From Clostridia bacterium (lineage in GTDB: Bacteria > Bacillota > Clostridia > TANB77 > CAG-508), in the NCBI GenBank assembly GCA_017936925.1, contig JAGBEP010000023.1, positions 1 through 41,658 of the forward strand: a stretch of DNA of 41,658 nucleotides, written 5' to 3'. Below are positions 18,289 to 27,270 of this stretch, piece after piece; position 1 is the stretch's first letter; each line of letters starts with the position of its first letter. Made by a program: the position numbers and the translations under genes. Below the pieces are notes generated by a model. That model was not told where the DNA came from. It saw nothing but the letters and a program-made list of their open reading frames with translations, and did not search any database.

Positions 18289-19068
18289 TTATTCTTGAAC
18301 CTCTTCAGCTTCTTCAGCTACAACTTCTTCAATATCAGTTTTAGCTTCTTCAGTTTCAGCCATTTCGCTTTCAACGTCTGATGCTTCACCTTGTCTTCCT
18401 TCGATAACAGCGTTAGCCATAACGTCTGTGATTAATTTTACAGCTCTTATAGCATCATCGTTACCTGGAATTGGATAATCAACATCTTCTGGATTACAGT
18501 TTGTATCTATTAATCCTACTACTGGTATATTTAATTTTCTAGCTTCTAATATAGCTATTCTTTCTTTTTTAGGATCTACTACAAATAAAACTCCTGGTAT
18601 TTCTTTCATGTCTTTAATTCCACCAAGATTTTTTTCTAGTTTTTCCATTTCAGCCTTTAGAATTATTACTTCTTTTTTAGGTAATACATTGAATGTTCCA
18701 TCTTCAGCCATTGTTTCTAATTCTTTTAATCTTGCAACTCTTGATTGTATTGTATTGAAGTTTGTAAGCATTCCACCTAACCATCTTTGGTCTACATAGT
18801 ACATGTTACATTTGATTGCAGCTTCTTTAATACATTCTTGAGCTTGTTTTTTAGTTCCTACGAATAGAACTGTTTTTCCTTCTTCAGCTTGTTCTTTTAA
18901 GAACTTATAAGCCTCGTCTAATTTTTTTGATGTTTTTTGTAAATCGATAATGTGGATACCGTTTCTAGCTTGGAATATATATTCAGCCATTTTAGGTTCC
19001 CATCTTCTAGTTTGATGTCCAAAATGAACACCTGCTTCTAGTAATTGTTTCATTGCAACTACTGCCAT
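18289..19068 (-). CDS. rpsB: 30S ribosomal protein S2 (259 aa)
   Basis: S2 binds late in 30S assembly. Motifs include [41 protein letters not shown] and [22 protein letters not shown]. The C-terminal 30 residues form a Glu/Ala-rich acidic tail, as in many Clostridia. It is first in the rpsB-tsf operon behind a strong promoter and a structured leader. Confidence 0.97.
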   Translation of the reverse strand: MAVVAMKQLLEAGVHFGHQTRRWEPKMAEYIFQARNGIHIIDLQKTSKKLDEAYKFLKEQAEEGKTVLFVGTKKQAQECIKEAAIKCNMYYVDQRWLGGMLTNFNTIQSRVARLKELETMAEDGTFNVLPKKEVIILKAEMEKLEKNLGGIKDMKEIPGVLFVVDPKKERIAILEARKLNIPVVGLIDTNCNPEDVDYPIPGNDDAIRAVKLITDVMANAVIEGRQGEASDVESEMAETEEAKTDIEEVVAEEAEEVQE

Positions 19069-19081
19069 TTTAAATTCCTCC

Positions 19082-19175
19082 TTGTTTTTTATACTTCCGC
19101 AAGTTTTTTATTCGCTTTGGGACACCAATATTTTGGCACAAGCCTCCGCTAAACTTGCGTGTTTTTTAAAAGCTT
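19082..19175 (-). promoter_or_regulatory. Structured rpsB leader, candidate S2 autoregulatory RNA
   Basis: Between the rpsB promoter and its ribosome-binding site lies a closed structure. CGCAAGTTT near the 5' end pairs with AACTTGCG near the 3' end, enclosing a loop with GCGGAGGC and a GCCAAAATATTGGT hairpin. A compact closed stem in front of rpsB fits feedback control by S2, as known for rpsB leaders in other bacteria. I cannot match it to a specific family by eye. Confidence 0.55.
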
Positions 19176-19179
19176 TTAA

Positions 19180-19208
19180 ATTATACCAGTTTTTTTCTTG
19201 TTTTGCAA
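19180..19208 (-). promoter_or_regulatory. rpsB: Sigma-A promoter of rpsB-tsf
   Basis: On the minus strand, TTGCAA (19203-19208), 17 bases ending TGG, then TATAAT (19180-19185). This is a near-consensus extended -10 promoter. Confidence 0.85.
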
Positions 19209-19236
19209 TACTTTTAGCTACTTTTTTTCTAAAACA

Positions 19237-19280
19237 AAAAGTCCCCAATTTTTTTAATATTTTTCTTCTTGGGAACTTTT
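19237..19280 (-). terminator. Terminator of the nucleoside phosphorylase-tsaD operon
   Basis: AAAAGTCCCCAA (19237-19248) pairs with TTGGGAACTTTT (19269-19280) with one G-T pair, followed on the minus strand by TTTTTG. It lies about 90 bases after the last gene. Confidence 0.75.
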
Positions 19281-19367
19281 ATATATTTAGTTATTTTTTA
19301 ACGCTTCAATTATACATCTAGTAAAACGTGATTTTTTGAAAAAACTTTTTGATGCACGCTTTTATTT

Positions 19368-19880
19368 TTAAATTTTTTTCTCAATTTCTTCAAAATATCT
19401 TCCTAATGTGAATTTTTCTATTCTTCCATGGTCGATATGATTAAATTTATCTTTTTTTGAGTCATATTTCCATTCACCCAGTATATAATAATCTTCTTCT
19501 TTTTCTTTATTAAAGCTTTTTGACAACTCACATGTGTAATATTGTGGCTTAGTGTTTAAAATTATTGTAATAAATCTACTTTCAGTATATTGAGTTAATG
19601 GTGGCATTGTTATATTTAGTATGTTTTTCTTTTTCTTTGTATTTACAATTGAAATCTGAAAACTATATAAATCTACTCTTAAATCGTTATCTAATACTTC
19701 TAATGTAGTTTGCTCTTTTAAATCTTTTTTGATTTGATTCCAAACAGTTTCCAAATATGAACACAATACCGCCTGTCCTTTGGTTGCTATTTTTAAAAAC
19801 TCTTTATAATTTTTTAAAATAATCTCAGGCATTTTACTGTGAGACATTAAATAATTTATTGTTGTGCTTTTATTTGCCAT
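19368..19880 (-). CDS. Conserved-looking hypothetical protein (170 aa)
   Basis: I do not recognise the family. It is a soluble mixed alpha/beta protein with no signal peptide. An N-terminal helical part (about 1-60) is followed by strands rich in Ile/Thr (RVDLYSFQISIVN, LNITMPPL, FITIILNT) and a Lys-rich C-terminus. The ATG is preceded by GAGGTG. It is last in the operon, 45 bases after the metallophosphoesterase and before the terminator at 19237-19280. The context suggests cytoplasmic housekeeping but gives no function. Confidence 0.75.
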   Translation of the reverse strand: MANKSTTINYLMSHSKMPEIILKNYKEFLKIATKGQAVLCSYLETVWNQIKKDLKEQTTLEVLDNDLRVDLYSFQISIVNTKKKKNILNITMPPLTQYTESRFITIILNTKPQYYTCELSKSFNKEKEEDYYILGEWKYDSKKDKFNHIDHGRIEKFTLGRYFEEIEKKI

Positions 19881-19925
19881 TTTTCACCTCATAAAAATAC
19901 ATGGTTAGCGCTTTTACTTTTGTAC

Positions 19926-20631
19926 TTATTTTATTTCTTGTAATTGAAAATCTAAATAATCTGCACTTATTAATTTGTACTCTATTCCATATAGTTCATA
20001 GTCTTTTATGCTTCCATATGCTTGTTGTCCATGCAGATGTCCATAATAACATTTTTTTACATTATATTTTCCTAGTATTTCTGAATATGGATTTATATTT
20101 TTGGTTTCTGCTTTTTCAAATGGTGGATAGTGCATAACTACTATGATTTCTTTTTCTGTTCCATATCGCTTAGTTATTGAGCTTAGCTCCATCTCTAATC
20201 TCAACTTTTCACGTCTTAATATTTTTTCGTCGTCTTCTTTTCCTCCTATAATCCATCCTCTAGTTCCTGTTATGATTTTATTTTCGTGTTCATAAAAATT
20301 GTTTTGAATAAAATCAATTTGTTGGTAGTTATTGCTTTGTAAAAAGTTTCTCATTTTAGTTAGAGTTGTCCACCAATAGTCATGATTACCTTTTAATAGT
20401 AGTTTTTTTCCTGGCAAATTGTTTAAGTATTCAAAGTCTTGTTTTGTATTTCCTAAATTCATTGCCCATGAAAAATCACCTGGTAATATTACTAAATCGT
20501 CTTTATTAACTTTACTTTTCCAACTGTTTGCTATTTTTTCGTCATGATTTTCCCAATTTGTTCCGAAATATATCCATTGGCTTGTTGGTTCCAAATGACA
20601 AATGCAAATCAGCGATTACAAATATTGACAT
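19926..20631 (-). CDS. Metallophosphoesterase with one +1 frameshift at a CGG codon (234 aa)
   Basis: This is a calcineurin-like phosphohydrolase needing two metal ions. The ATG at 20629-20631 has an AGGAG site inside the end of tsaD and opens MSIFVIADLHLSFGTNKPMDIF, containing the first metal-binding motif (D-x-H, Asp8/His10). It then meets CGG at 20563-20565. Skipping the C continues GTNWENHDEKIANSW in the long frame, which carries GDFSW, KGNHDYWW, HYPPF and YGHLHG, the remaining metal ligands. Without the shift the enzyme would lose its first ligands. Cotranscribed with tsaD. The substrate is unknown. Confidence 0.88.
20563..20565 (-). other. Putative +1 recoding site in the metallophosphoesterase gene (CGG codon)
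   Basis: The zero-frame reading is GAT ATA TTT CGG AAC and ends at TGA six codons later. Skipping the C gives TTT-GGA-ACA-AAT-TGG, that is DIFGTNWENH. Gly is residue 23. The preceding codon is TTT, so a slip to TTC is also possible here. Confidence 0.8.
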
Positions 20632-20632
20632 T

Positions 20633-21631
20633 TTACTCTCCTAATTTTAAGTTTGGTACAGCATTTAATGTTAAATCAGATTTTTTTCCTTCAATATAAT
20701 TATAATATCCTGCTGCTGCTATCATTGCAGCATTGTCAGTACATAATATTAATTCTGGGAAATACATTTCTAAATTTTCTTTTTCTGATAGTTTTTCAAA
20801 TCTATTTCTTATATAGGAATTAGCTGATACTCCTCCTGCTAGTACTACTTTATTTATTTTTGTTTCTTTTATTGCTTTTTTTATATTGTTTTCTAACATA
20901 TCTGTTGCAGCTTTTTCAAAACTCAAACATAAGTCTGCTTTATTAATATCAGGATTCTTGTGGTTTAAGTTAATTACAGCTGTTTTTATTCCGCTAAACG
21001 AAAAATCCATATTGTCCATATGAGTTATAGGAAGGTCTATTATTTCTTTTCCCTCTTTAGCTAGTTTGTCTATTTTTGGTCCTCCTGGATATCCTAGTCC
21101 GACTACTCTAGCTACTTTGTCAAAAGCTTCTCCTATTGCATCGTCTCTAGTTTTTCCTAATATCTCGAATTTTGTGTAATCATTTACCTTTATTATTATT
21201 GTATTTCCTCCAGATATAATCAAACAAATATATGGCGGTTTCAAGTCTTTATGCGTAATATAATTAGCTGCAATATGTCCTTCAATATGGTTTACACCTA
21301 ATAATGGTTTATTAGTTGCAAAACTTAGTCCTTTTGCGTATGAAACTCCTACTAAAAGAGCTCCTACAAGACCTGGTCCATATGTTGTACATATGCAATC
21401 AATATCGTCTAAAGTAACGTTTGCTTCTTTTAAAGCTTGTTTCATTACTTGGTTTATTACTTCTGTATGGCATCTTGAGGCTATTTCTGGAACAACTCCG
21501 CCATAATTTTCGTGTATTTTTATTTGTGAATTTATTACATTCGAAAGAACCTCTCTTCCGTTTTTTACGACTGATACAGAGGTTTCATCACAACTTGATT
21601 CGATTCCTAATACATATATATCTTGTTTCAT
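20633..21631 (-). CDS. tsaD: tRNA threonylcarbamoyladenosine synthesis transferase TsaD (332 aa)
   Basis: TsaD transfers threonylcarbamoyl to A37 of ANN-decoding tRNAs. ASKHA-fold motifs are visible: [14 protein letters not shown], the metal-binding HxxxH ([11 protein letters not shown]), [35 protein letters not shown] and [14 protein letters not shown]. The length is normal. It follows the M50 protease by 12 bases and abuts the metallophosphoesterase start. Confidence 0.97.
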   Translation of the reverse strand: MKQDIYVLGIESSCDETSVSVVKNGREVLSNVINSQIKIHENYGGVVPEIASRCHTEVINQVMKQALKEANVTLDDIDCICTTYGPGLVGALLVGVSYAKGLSFATNKPLLGVNHIEGHIAANYITHKDLKPPYICLIISGGNTIIIKVNDYTKFEILGKTRDDAIGEAFDKVARVVGLGYPGGPKIDKLAKEGKEIIDLPITHMDNMDFSFSGIKTAVINLNHKNPDINKADLCLSFEKAATDMLENNIKKAIKETKINKVVLAGGVSANSYIRNRFEKLSEKENLEMYFPELILCTDNAAMIAAAGYYNYIEGKKSDLTLNAVPNLKLGE

Positions 21632-21643
21632 CTTCTTTTTTCC

Positions 21644-22393
21644 TTATATAAAAATTGATAGTATCGCTTCTACTAAGTATTGCATTCCTTTCATTATTAC
21701 AGAAATAACCGGTGATGTTATATAGCCTAGAATGCCAAATATGAATAATACCATAAATACTAGTGATATCATTTGCATATTATTATCAATCCATCTTTGA
21801 GCTCTATATGGCAAAAATTTTAGAAATATTTTTGAACCATCTAATGGTGGGATTGGTATTAAGTTAAATACTCCTAATCCTATATTGATAATAATTGCAT
21901 AATATATTATTGTGATTATAATATTCATTATATTTATGGCATTAAATGAAGCTAATATGCCTGTTCCTGGTACAAATATTAGTATTACATAAAATATTAT
22001 CATTAATATAAATGCTAATATAAAATTCATAACAGGTCCTGCTAAGGCTACTAAAGCTTCTCCTTTGCTCTCTGATATTTTTGAAAAGTTTTTTGGATTT
22101 ATTTGAACTGGTTTGCCCCATCCTATATGAGCAAATATTAATAAAAATATTCCTACAGGGTCAATATGTTTTAAAGGATCTAATGTTAATCTTCCTTGAT
22201 TTCTAGGTGTAGTATCTCCTAATCTATCTGATACAAAAGCGTGTGCAAATTCGTGAAATGAAAGTGCTAGTATAACGCCTGGCAGTGTTAATAATGTTGC
22301 TATTAGATTAAATGTTCCTAGGTTTATTATTGTTAACACTAGTAAAGCTCCTAATATGATATACAATGTTCTTTTATCAAATTGAAAATACAT
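21644..22393 (-). CDS. M50 site-2-protease family membrane metalloprotease (249 aa)
   Basis: A rhomboid-unrelated intramembrane zinc protease of the YwhC/FtsH-like short S2P type. It has about six hydrophobic helices, the HExxH motif (SFHEFAHAF, His47, Glu48, His51) and the downstream LNLIPIPPLDGSKI motif (NxxPxxxLDG, third zinc ligand Asp). There is no PDZ domain. It is cotranscribed between the nucleoside phosphorylase and tsaD. The substrate is unknown. A GGAAAG site precedes the start. Confidence 0.9.
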   Translation of the reverse strand: MYFQFDKRTLYIILGALLVLTIINLGTFNLIATLLTLPGVILALSFHEFAHAFVSDRLGDTTPRNQGRLTLDPLKHIDPVGIFLLIFAHIGWGKPVQINPKNFSKISESKGEALVALAGPVMNFILAFILMIIFYVILIFVPGTGILASFNAINIMNIIITIIYYAIIINIGLGVFNLIPIPPLDGSKIFLKFLPYRAQRWIDNNMQMISLVFMVLFIFGILGYITSPVISVIMKGMQYLVEAILSIFI

Positions 22394-22438
22394 TTTTCTT
22401 TCCTTTCTTTTTAATGAATTTGTTATGTATTGTTTATT

Positions 22439-23194
22439 TTATAGGCTAGTTGCTAATTCTAATGCAATATCAAAATGAGTGGAGTCATGTTGTGTTCCTG
22501 TTAAATCATTTTCTTTTTTTCTCTCATCCCATATAGGACTATCTAATAAGTCGCCACTAGTTAAAAAATAATATAATTGTAAGTTTCTAAAATCGCATGC
22601 TGCTTGCATTGCAGAGCATTCCATTTCTACTGAAATGCAACCATCATTTTTTCTTTTTTCAATGTTATTAAGTGTTTCTCTATAAAATGCATCTGTTGTC
22701 CATGTTTTTCCTTCAACAAAAGGTAATTTTTGATTTTCCATAAATTTTGAGACAATATGATGATTTTTCATTTCAATATAGTCGCTTGGCTTTGCGTAGT
22801 GATATGATGTTCCTTCATCTCTATATGCATATGTTGGAACCATAATCTTTCCATGAGCTATTTCTTTATTTAGGCATCCTGCTCCACCAAATACGATGAA
22901 TTTATTTGTATCAATCACTTCTGTTGCATCTTCCAATACTCCTACTGCTGTAGGCGCTCCCATATATGTTTTATAAAATGCTATTGTTTTATTCTTATAT
23001 TTTATTTTATATACAGGAACCGGTCCTGTTACTACTTTAAGTTTAGCAAATTCTTCACATTGAAAATTTTTCACTACATATTCTTCTATTATATTAGAAA
23101 AAGTTATGATACATGCGTCACATTTTTCTCTGTTTTCTTTTATTTTAGGATTTATTTTTGCTTCTGATTTATTATCAAAACTTTCAGTTATCAT
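22439..23194 (-). CDS. Nucleoside phosphorylase (251 aa)
   Basis: This is a PNP/UDP-phosphorylase (NP-I) family enzyme, which splits purine or pyrimidine nucleosides with phosphate. Visible motifs are YMGAPTAVGVLEDA, FVIFGGAGCL-like phosphate and ribose site residues (IVFGGAGCLNKEIAHG), TTDAFYRET and the ribose-binding EMECSAMQAA segment. DSTHFDIALELA closes the C-terminus. Base specificity is not clear. Uridine-phosphorylase-like members share the TTDAFYRE motif. It is the first gene of a five-gene operon behind a strong promoter. Confidence 0.87.
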   Translation of the reverse strand: MITESFDNKSEAKINPKIKENREKCDACIITFSNIIEEYVVKNFQCEEFAKLKVVTGPVPVYKIKYKNKTIAFYKTYMGAPTAVGVLEDATEVIDTNKFIVFGGAGCLNKEIAHGKIMVPTYAYRDEGTSYHYAKPSDYIEMKNHHIVSKFMENQKLPFVEGKTWTTDAFYRETLNNIEKRKNDGCISVEMECSAMQAACDFRNLQLYYFLTSGDLLDSPIWDERKKENDLTGTQHDSTHFDIALELATSL

Positions 23195-23230
23195 ATAATT
23201 TCTCCTGTTTACTGTAAAATTAATATTTTT

Positions 23231-23258
23231 ATTATATCATATTTTTTTTATTTAGCAA
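23231..23258 (-). promoter_or_regulatory. Sigma-A promoter of the phosphorylase-tsaD operon
   Basis: On the minus strand, TTGCTA (23253-23258), 16 bases ending TGA, then TATAAT (23231-23236). This is an extended -10 promoter. Confidence 0.75.
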
Positions 23259-23268
23259 TTTAGATTAT

Positions 23269-23308
23269 AAAAAAAGTTATAGATCAAAAGTGATCTATAA
23301 CTTTTTTA
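23269..23308 (-). terminator. Terminator after lysS
   Basis: A 16-base perfect stem: 23271-23286 pairs with 23291-23306 around a 4-base AAAG loop, with A and T runs outside. It can act in both directions. Confidence 0.9.
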
Positions 23309-23375
23309 TTAGATGGTATTTTACTAATGTACATTATTTTATTATAAAATTATGTTCGGAATTTTTCTATTATAA

Positions 23376-24881
23376 TTATTTATTAGCAACTGGTTTCATT
23401 GTTGGGAATAAAATTACGTCTCTTATTGATGCTGAATCAGTAAGTAACATTACTAATCTATCTATTCCAATTCCTAGTCCTCCTGTTGGTGGCATTCCAT
23501 ATTCTAATGCTTGAATGAAGTCATCATCCATCATATTAGCTTCTTCATCACCGCTTTCACGTTGTTTTACTTGAGCTAAAAATCTTTCATATTGGTCAAT
23601 TGGATCGTTTAATTCTGAGTAAGCATTTCCATATTCACGTCCGCCAATGAAACATTCAAATCTTTCTGTTAATCTCTTATCAGAAGGTTTTCTCTTTGTT
23701 AAAGGTGAAACATCAACTGGATAGTCATATATAAATGTTGGTTGAATTAGTGTTTCTTCAACGAATTCTTCAAAGAATGCATTTATAATATATCCTCTTG
23801 TCTTTTTTGATTCTTCTACTTCAACATGTTTTTCGTTTGCGATAGCAATTGCTTCTTCATCTGTTTGTATAGTATTAAAATCAACTCCAGTTGCTTCTTT
23901 TATACTATCAATCATTGTCATTCTTTTCCATGGAGTCTCTAAATCAATATCTGTTCCTTGATAATTTATTTTTGCTGTTCCTAATGTTTTTTGTGCAACT
24001 GTTCTTATTAAGTTTTCTGTTAAGTCCATCATATCATTGTAATCTTGGTATGAAGCGTATAATTCTATATTTGTAAATTCTGGATTATGTTTTATATCCA
24101 TTCCTTCATTTCTAAACATTCTTCCCATTTCGTATACTCTGTCAAACCCACCTACAATTAGTCTTTTTAGATATAGTTCATTTGCAATTCTTAAATACAT
24201 ATCTAAATCTAATGTATTGTGGTGTGTTATAAATGGTCTAGCTGATGCTCCACCTGCAATTGTACTTAGAATTGGGGTGTCTACTTCTAAATATCCATTT
24301 TGATCTAGATAATTTTTTACTTCTTTTAGAATTTTACTTCTTAATACAAAAGTATTTTTTACTTCTGGATTTACTATTAAATCTACATATCTTTGTCTAT
24401 AACGTAAATCTACATCTTTTAGCCCATGGAATTTTTCTGGTAATGGTCTTAATGATTTTGAAAGAAGTACTACTTCTTTAGCATGTACAGATATTTCTTC
24501 TGTTCTTGTTTTGAATACAAATCCAGAAATTCCTATTATATCTCCTATATCCCATGTTTTAAATTCTTTGTAGCTTTCCTCGCCTAAATCATTTATACTA
24601 ACATAACTTTGAATTTTTTCGTCACAATCTTGAATTGTGCAGAATGATGCTTTTCCCATTATTCTTTTTGCAATGATTCTTCCTGCAACTTTTACATCTT
24701 TTTGTTCAAAACTTTCATAATTTGCTTTTATTTCTCCAGCTGTGTTTGTTCTATCATATTTTGTAATTTCAAAAGGATCTTTTCCTGCTTCTTGAAGTTC
24801 CTTTAACTTATCTCTTCTTATTTGCATTAGGTGGTTTACATCTAGTTCTTCATTTTGTTCAATGTTGTTATTTTCGTTCAT
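23376..24881 (-). CDS. lysS: Lysine-tRNA ligase, class II (501 aa)
   Basis: LysRS charges tRNA-Lys. It has an N-terminal OB-fold anticodon-binding domain ([22 protein letters not shown]) and a class II catalytic core with motif 1 ([26 protein letters not shown]), motif 2 ([20 protein letters not shown]) and motif 3 ([26 protein letters not shown]). The length is normal. It follows the U32 gene by 109 bases. Confidence 0.98.
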   Translation of the reverse strand: MNENNNIEQNEELDVNHLMQIRRDKLKELQEAGKDPFEITKYDRTNTAGEIKANYESFEQKDVKVAGRIIAKRIMGKASFCTIQDCDEKIQSYVSINDLGEESYKEFKTWDIGDIIGISGFVFKTRTEEISVHAKEVVLLSKSLRPLPEKFHGLKDVDLRYRQRYVDLIVNPEVKNTFVLRSKILKEVKNYLDQNGYLEVDTPILSTIAGGASARPFITHHNTLDLDMYLRIANELYLKRLIVGGFDRVYEMGRMFRNEGMDIKHNPEFTNIELYASYQDYNDMMDLTENLIRTVAQKTLGTAKINYQGTDIDLETPWKRMTMIDSIKEATGVDFNTIQTDEEAIAIANEKHVEVEESKKTRGYIINAFFEEFVEETLIQPTFIYDYPVDVSPLTKRKPSDKRLTERFECFIGGREYGNAYSELNDPIDQYERFLAQVKQRESGDEEANMMDDDFIQALEYGMPPTGGLGIGIDRLVMLLTDSASIRDVILFPTMKPVANK

Positions 24882-24909
24882 AATAATCTTCCTTTCTCTT
24901 TTATATCTA

Positions 24910-24942
24910 GTTAAAATAATGCTTTTAAGTTGTTATTTTAAC
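24910..24942. repeat. Inverted repeat between the U32 gene and lysS
   Basis: GTTAAAATAA (24910-24919) and TTATTTTAAC (24933-24942) form a perfect 10-bp inverted repeat just upstream of lysS. There is no T run, so it is not a convincing terminator. It could be an operator or a leader hairpin. Confidence 0.4.
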
Positions 24943-24990
24943 TTAATTATCTTTTTATATCTTAAAAATTTGGTTAATTATATCTCATTT

Positions 24991-26232
24991 TTATTTTATT
25001 GTAAACTTGCGACGTCTTAATATCCAGTTTTCGTTTACTTCTATTGGCAATATCATTTTTACTTTTTGTCCTAATTTTCCTGGATTTACGGTTTCTATTG
25101 GTTCGTTTGTTTCTATATCCCACAATTTTTCTATTTTAAATTTTACAGTTTCAATTTGTCCTGGAATTATTATTTCCATTTCATCACCAATAGATAGTTT
25201 ATTTTTTATTTCTAATATTGTTTTTTCATTTTCTTTACTGATTACTTTTGCACCAAACTCATACTCTAAATTATATTGTTTTCCTTCATATTCTTGGAAA
25301 TCTTTATTATTTCTATCATTAAAATAGAATGTTGTTAAACCTCTTGTTTTAGTTTTTTCAATTTCTGCTAAATATTTTTTTGCATCATAATTTTTAGGAT
25401 TTTTCATATAATCGTCTATTGCGTTTCTATATGCATTTACTATTGAAGCTAAATAATATTCTGTTTTTAGTCTTCCTTCTATTTTTATGCTATCTATTCC
25501 CATTTCAATAATTTCAGGAATTTCGTTTATTAAGCATAAATCTTTTGATGAAAATATGTATGTTCCATGTTCATCTGATTCAACTGGCATTAAATTTCCT
25601 GGTTTGTTTGTTTCTTCAACATAAACATTATAAGCCCATCTGCAACTTTGTGCGCAATCGCCTAAGTTTGCACTTCTACTGCAAAGAAAGTCACTTAAGA
25701 AGCATCTACCTGAGTATCCAAAACAAATTGCTCCATGGCAAAACATTTCTATTTCCATGTCTTCTGGTATATGTTTTCGCATTTCTTTTATTTGTTCTTT
25801 GTTCATTTCTCTTCCGATAATTACTCTTTTTGCTCCATTGTGGTACCAGAAGTTTGCATTGTGATAGCTTATTACATTAGCTTGTGTGCTTACATGTATA
25901 TCTACATTTGGTGCATATTGTTTTAATATTTCTATTACACCGCCATCTGATGCAATTATTCCATCTGGTTTTATTTCGTTTAATTCTTTAGAAACTTTAA
26001 TAATTTCATCATATTTTTCATCCCATGCGAATATATTTAAAGCAACATAAACTTTTTTATTTATTTTATGGGCATATTCAATAGTCTTTTTTAATTCGTC
26101 GTCTTCTACGCTTACTCTCGTACGTAGTGAAAGACTTTTAGTTCCCATATATACAGCATCTGCTCCGTATAGAAAGGCTATTTTTGCTTTTTCAAAAGAG
26201 CCTGCTGGTGCTAGTAATTCTATTTTTTTCAT
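24991..26232 (-). CDS. U32 family protein, probable tRNA hydroxylation protein TrhP-type (413 aa)
   Basis: 'Peptidase U32' proteins of this size (YegQ/TrhP, Bacillus YrrO) are needed for prephenate-dependent 5-hydroxyuridine formation at tRNA U34. The N-terminal barrel starts ELLAPAGSFEKAKIAFLYGADAVYMG. The cysteine cluster typical of Fe-S binding is present (MFCHGAICFGYSGRCF, CSRSANLGDCAQSCRW), as is SIKIEGRLKTEYY. The C-terminal domain is a beta-rich module (about 330-410). The start has AGGAAGAAG. No prephenate-related gene is near. Function is inferred from family. Confidence 0.85.
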   Translation of the reverse strand: MKKIELLAPAGSFEKAKIAFLYGADAVYMGTKSLSLRTRVSVEDDELKKTIEYAHKINKKVYVALNIFAWDEKYDEIIKVSKELNEIKPDGIIASDGGVIEILKQYAPNVDIHVSTQANVISYHNANFWYHNGAKRVIIGREMNKEQIKEMRKHIPEDMEIEMFCHGAICFGYSGRCFLSDFLCSRSANLGDCAQSCRWAYNVYVEETNKPGNLMPVESDEHGTYIFSSKDLCLINEIPEIIEMGIDSIKIEGRLKTEYYLASIVNAYRNAIDDYMKNPKNYDAKKYLAEIEKTKTRGLTTFYFNDRNNKDFQEYEGKQYNLEYEFGAKVISKENEKTILEIKNKLSIGDEMEIIIPGQIETVKFKIEKLWDIETNEPIETVNPGKLGQKVKMILPIEVNENWILRRRKFTIK

Positions 26233-26306
26233 ACTCTTCTTCCTTTACTTATATACGTTTTACTTAAATACTATATCATAACTATCTTTTAAAATCTAGT
26301 GATAGG

Positions 26307-26335
26307 TAGACTTTTTTTGATATTTATGATATAAT
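26307..26335 (+). promoter_or_regulatory. Promoter of the RelA/SpoT-domain gene
   Basis: TAGACT (26307-26312), 17 bases ending TGA, then TATAAT (26330-26335). This is an extended -10 promoter about 27 bases before the ATG. Confidence 0.6.
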
Positions 26336-26362
26336 TTTTATTTGTGAGGTGATTTTTTATAG

Positions 26363-27109
26363 ATGACAAATGATACTAATTTTCTTACTGGAATTGTTGT
26401 TGATAAAAAAACGGCTGACAAAATTAATAATTCTGCCAGATTATTAGCTAAACGTTCTTTTTATTTGGAACATTATAAAAGCTTATTTTTAGAGCATTTG
26501 CGAGATGAATACAACCAGCTCCATATGAACTTTCCTAATGTTGAAATAATTCCAGAAGCTAGAATAAAAGGTCAGCAAAGTTATTCTGATAAAGTAGATA
26601 AAGTACTTGGCGAATCCCCTTCCAAAGATATTTATGATATTTTTGGAAACAGATATATTATTGTTTCTGTTAATGGTTCAAAAAGTGAAAAAGATATAAT
26701 CCCTATTTTATATCAAATCAGGGATTTTTTAGCGTATTCTTTTTCTGACAAGCATGTTATTCCTAGTAGAATAAAAGATTATGTAGAACACCCTAAACAT
26801 TCAACTTATCAATCTTTACATATAACTAGAACTCATGATGTTCCTGATACGAATCGTTCTTTTCAGTCTGAAACTCAACTTAGAAGTTACTTTATGCATA
26901 GTAACGCTCATTCTGGGTTTGCAAGTCATGCTAATTCATATAAGGAAAGAATTCCTGGAGTTACACCACTTCCAAATTCTTTAGAGTATGTTTTTGATGA
27001 AAACGGATTTTGTATTGAGGTTAAAGAAAAACCTTTTGAAAGAGCTTTCGAGGATTTTTTTGGTATTCCTTATGATCCAAAATATTCTTTATCTTATAGA
27101 GAGAAATAG
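26363..27109 (+). CDS. RelA/SpoT-domain protein, small alarmone synthetase-like (248 aa)
   Basis: The (p)ppGpp synthetase fold is recognisable. RIKGQQSYSDKV (Arg67 region) matches the RxKxxxSxxxK motif, DIYDIFGNRYII (Asp89 to Ile100) the DxxG-R segment, HSTYQSLHI (Tyr149) the GYQSLH guanine-stacking motif, and ETQLRSYFMHSNAHSGFASH (Glu170) the EIQIRT-AExG-AxH block. Catalytic Arg, Asp, Tyr and Glu all seem kept. There is no HD hydrolase, TGS or ACT domain, so it is a stand-alone synthetase-like protein. It is divergent from usual RelQ/RelP and has an extra N-terminal helix. It might also be a toxin-like SAS. GTGAGGTGA precedes the ATG. No terminator is visible behind it. Confidence 0.75.
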   Translation: MTNDTNFLTGIVVDKKTADKINNSARLLAKRSFYLEHYKSLFLEHLRDEYNQLHMNFPNVEIIPEARIKGQQSYSDKVDKVLGESPSKDIYDIFGNRYIIVSVNGSKSEKDIIPILYQIRDFLAYSFSDKHVIPSRIKDYVEHPKHSTYQSLHITRTHDVPDTNRSFQSETQLRSYFMHSNAHSGFASHANSYKERIPGVTPLPNSLEYVFDENGFCIEVKEKPFERAFEDFFGIPYDPKYSLSYREK

Positions 27110-27204
27110 TTTCGATTTTAGCTTTTATTGGTAACATATATTATTTATTGAAGAAGAGTTGCTTTTCTTTGTTTTTCTCTTTTTTCTACTATTTAAATTA
27201 GATA

Positions 27205-27233
27205 TTGATTTAATTTTAAAAATATTATAATAT
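27205..27233 (+). promoter_or_regulatory. ppaC: Promoter of ppaC
   Basis: TTGATT (27205-27210), 17 bases, TAATAT (27228-27233). A TATAAT shifted by two bases overlaps. It lies about 38 bases before the start. Confidence 0.55.
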
Positions 27234-27270
27234 ATTAAGCGGAAATCAATTAAAGAATGGAGAGTTTGAT

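Noticed and set aside
2320..20565. Simple reassignment of CGG to another amino acid (as known for some AT-rich bacteria)
   Set aside because: Reading CGG as any single amino acid leaves the downstream sequence out of frame at all five sites; only a +1 shift restores the proteins.
20563..20565. Classic prfB-style P-site slippage as the explanation for all sites
   Set aside because: It works for TTT-C (two sites), but ACT, GTT and ATT would slip to CTC or TTC with poor pairing, and no upstream Shine-Dalgarno-like stimulator is seen.
24882..24990. T-box riboswitch before lysS
   Set aside because: The gap is only about 109 bases, with no T-box sequence and no terminator/antiterminator pair.
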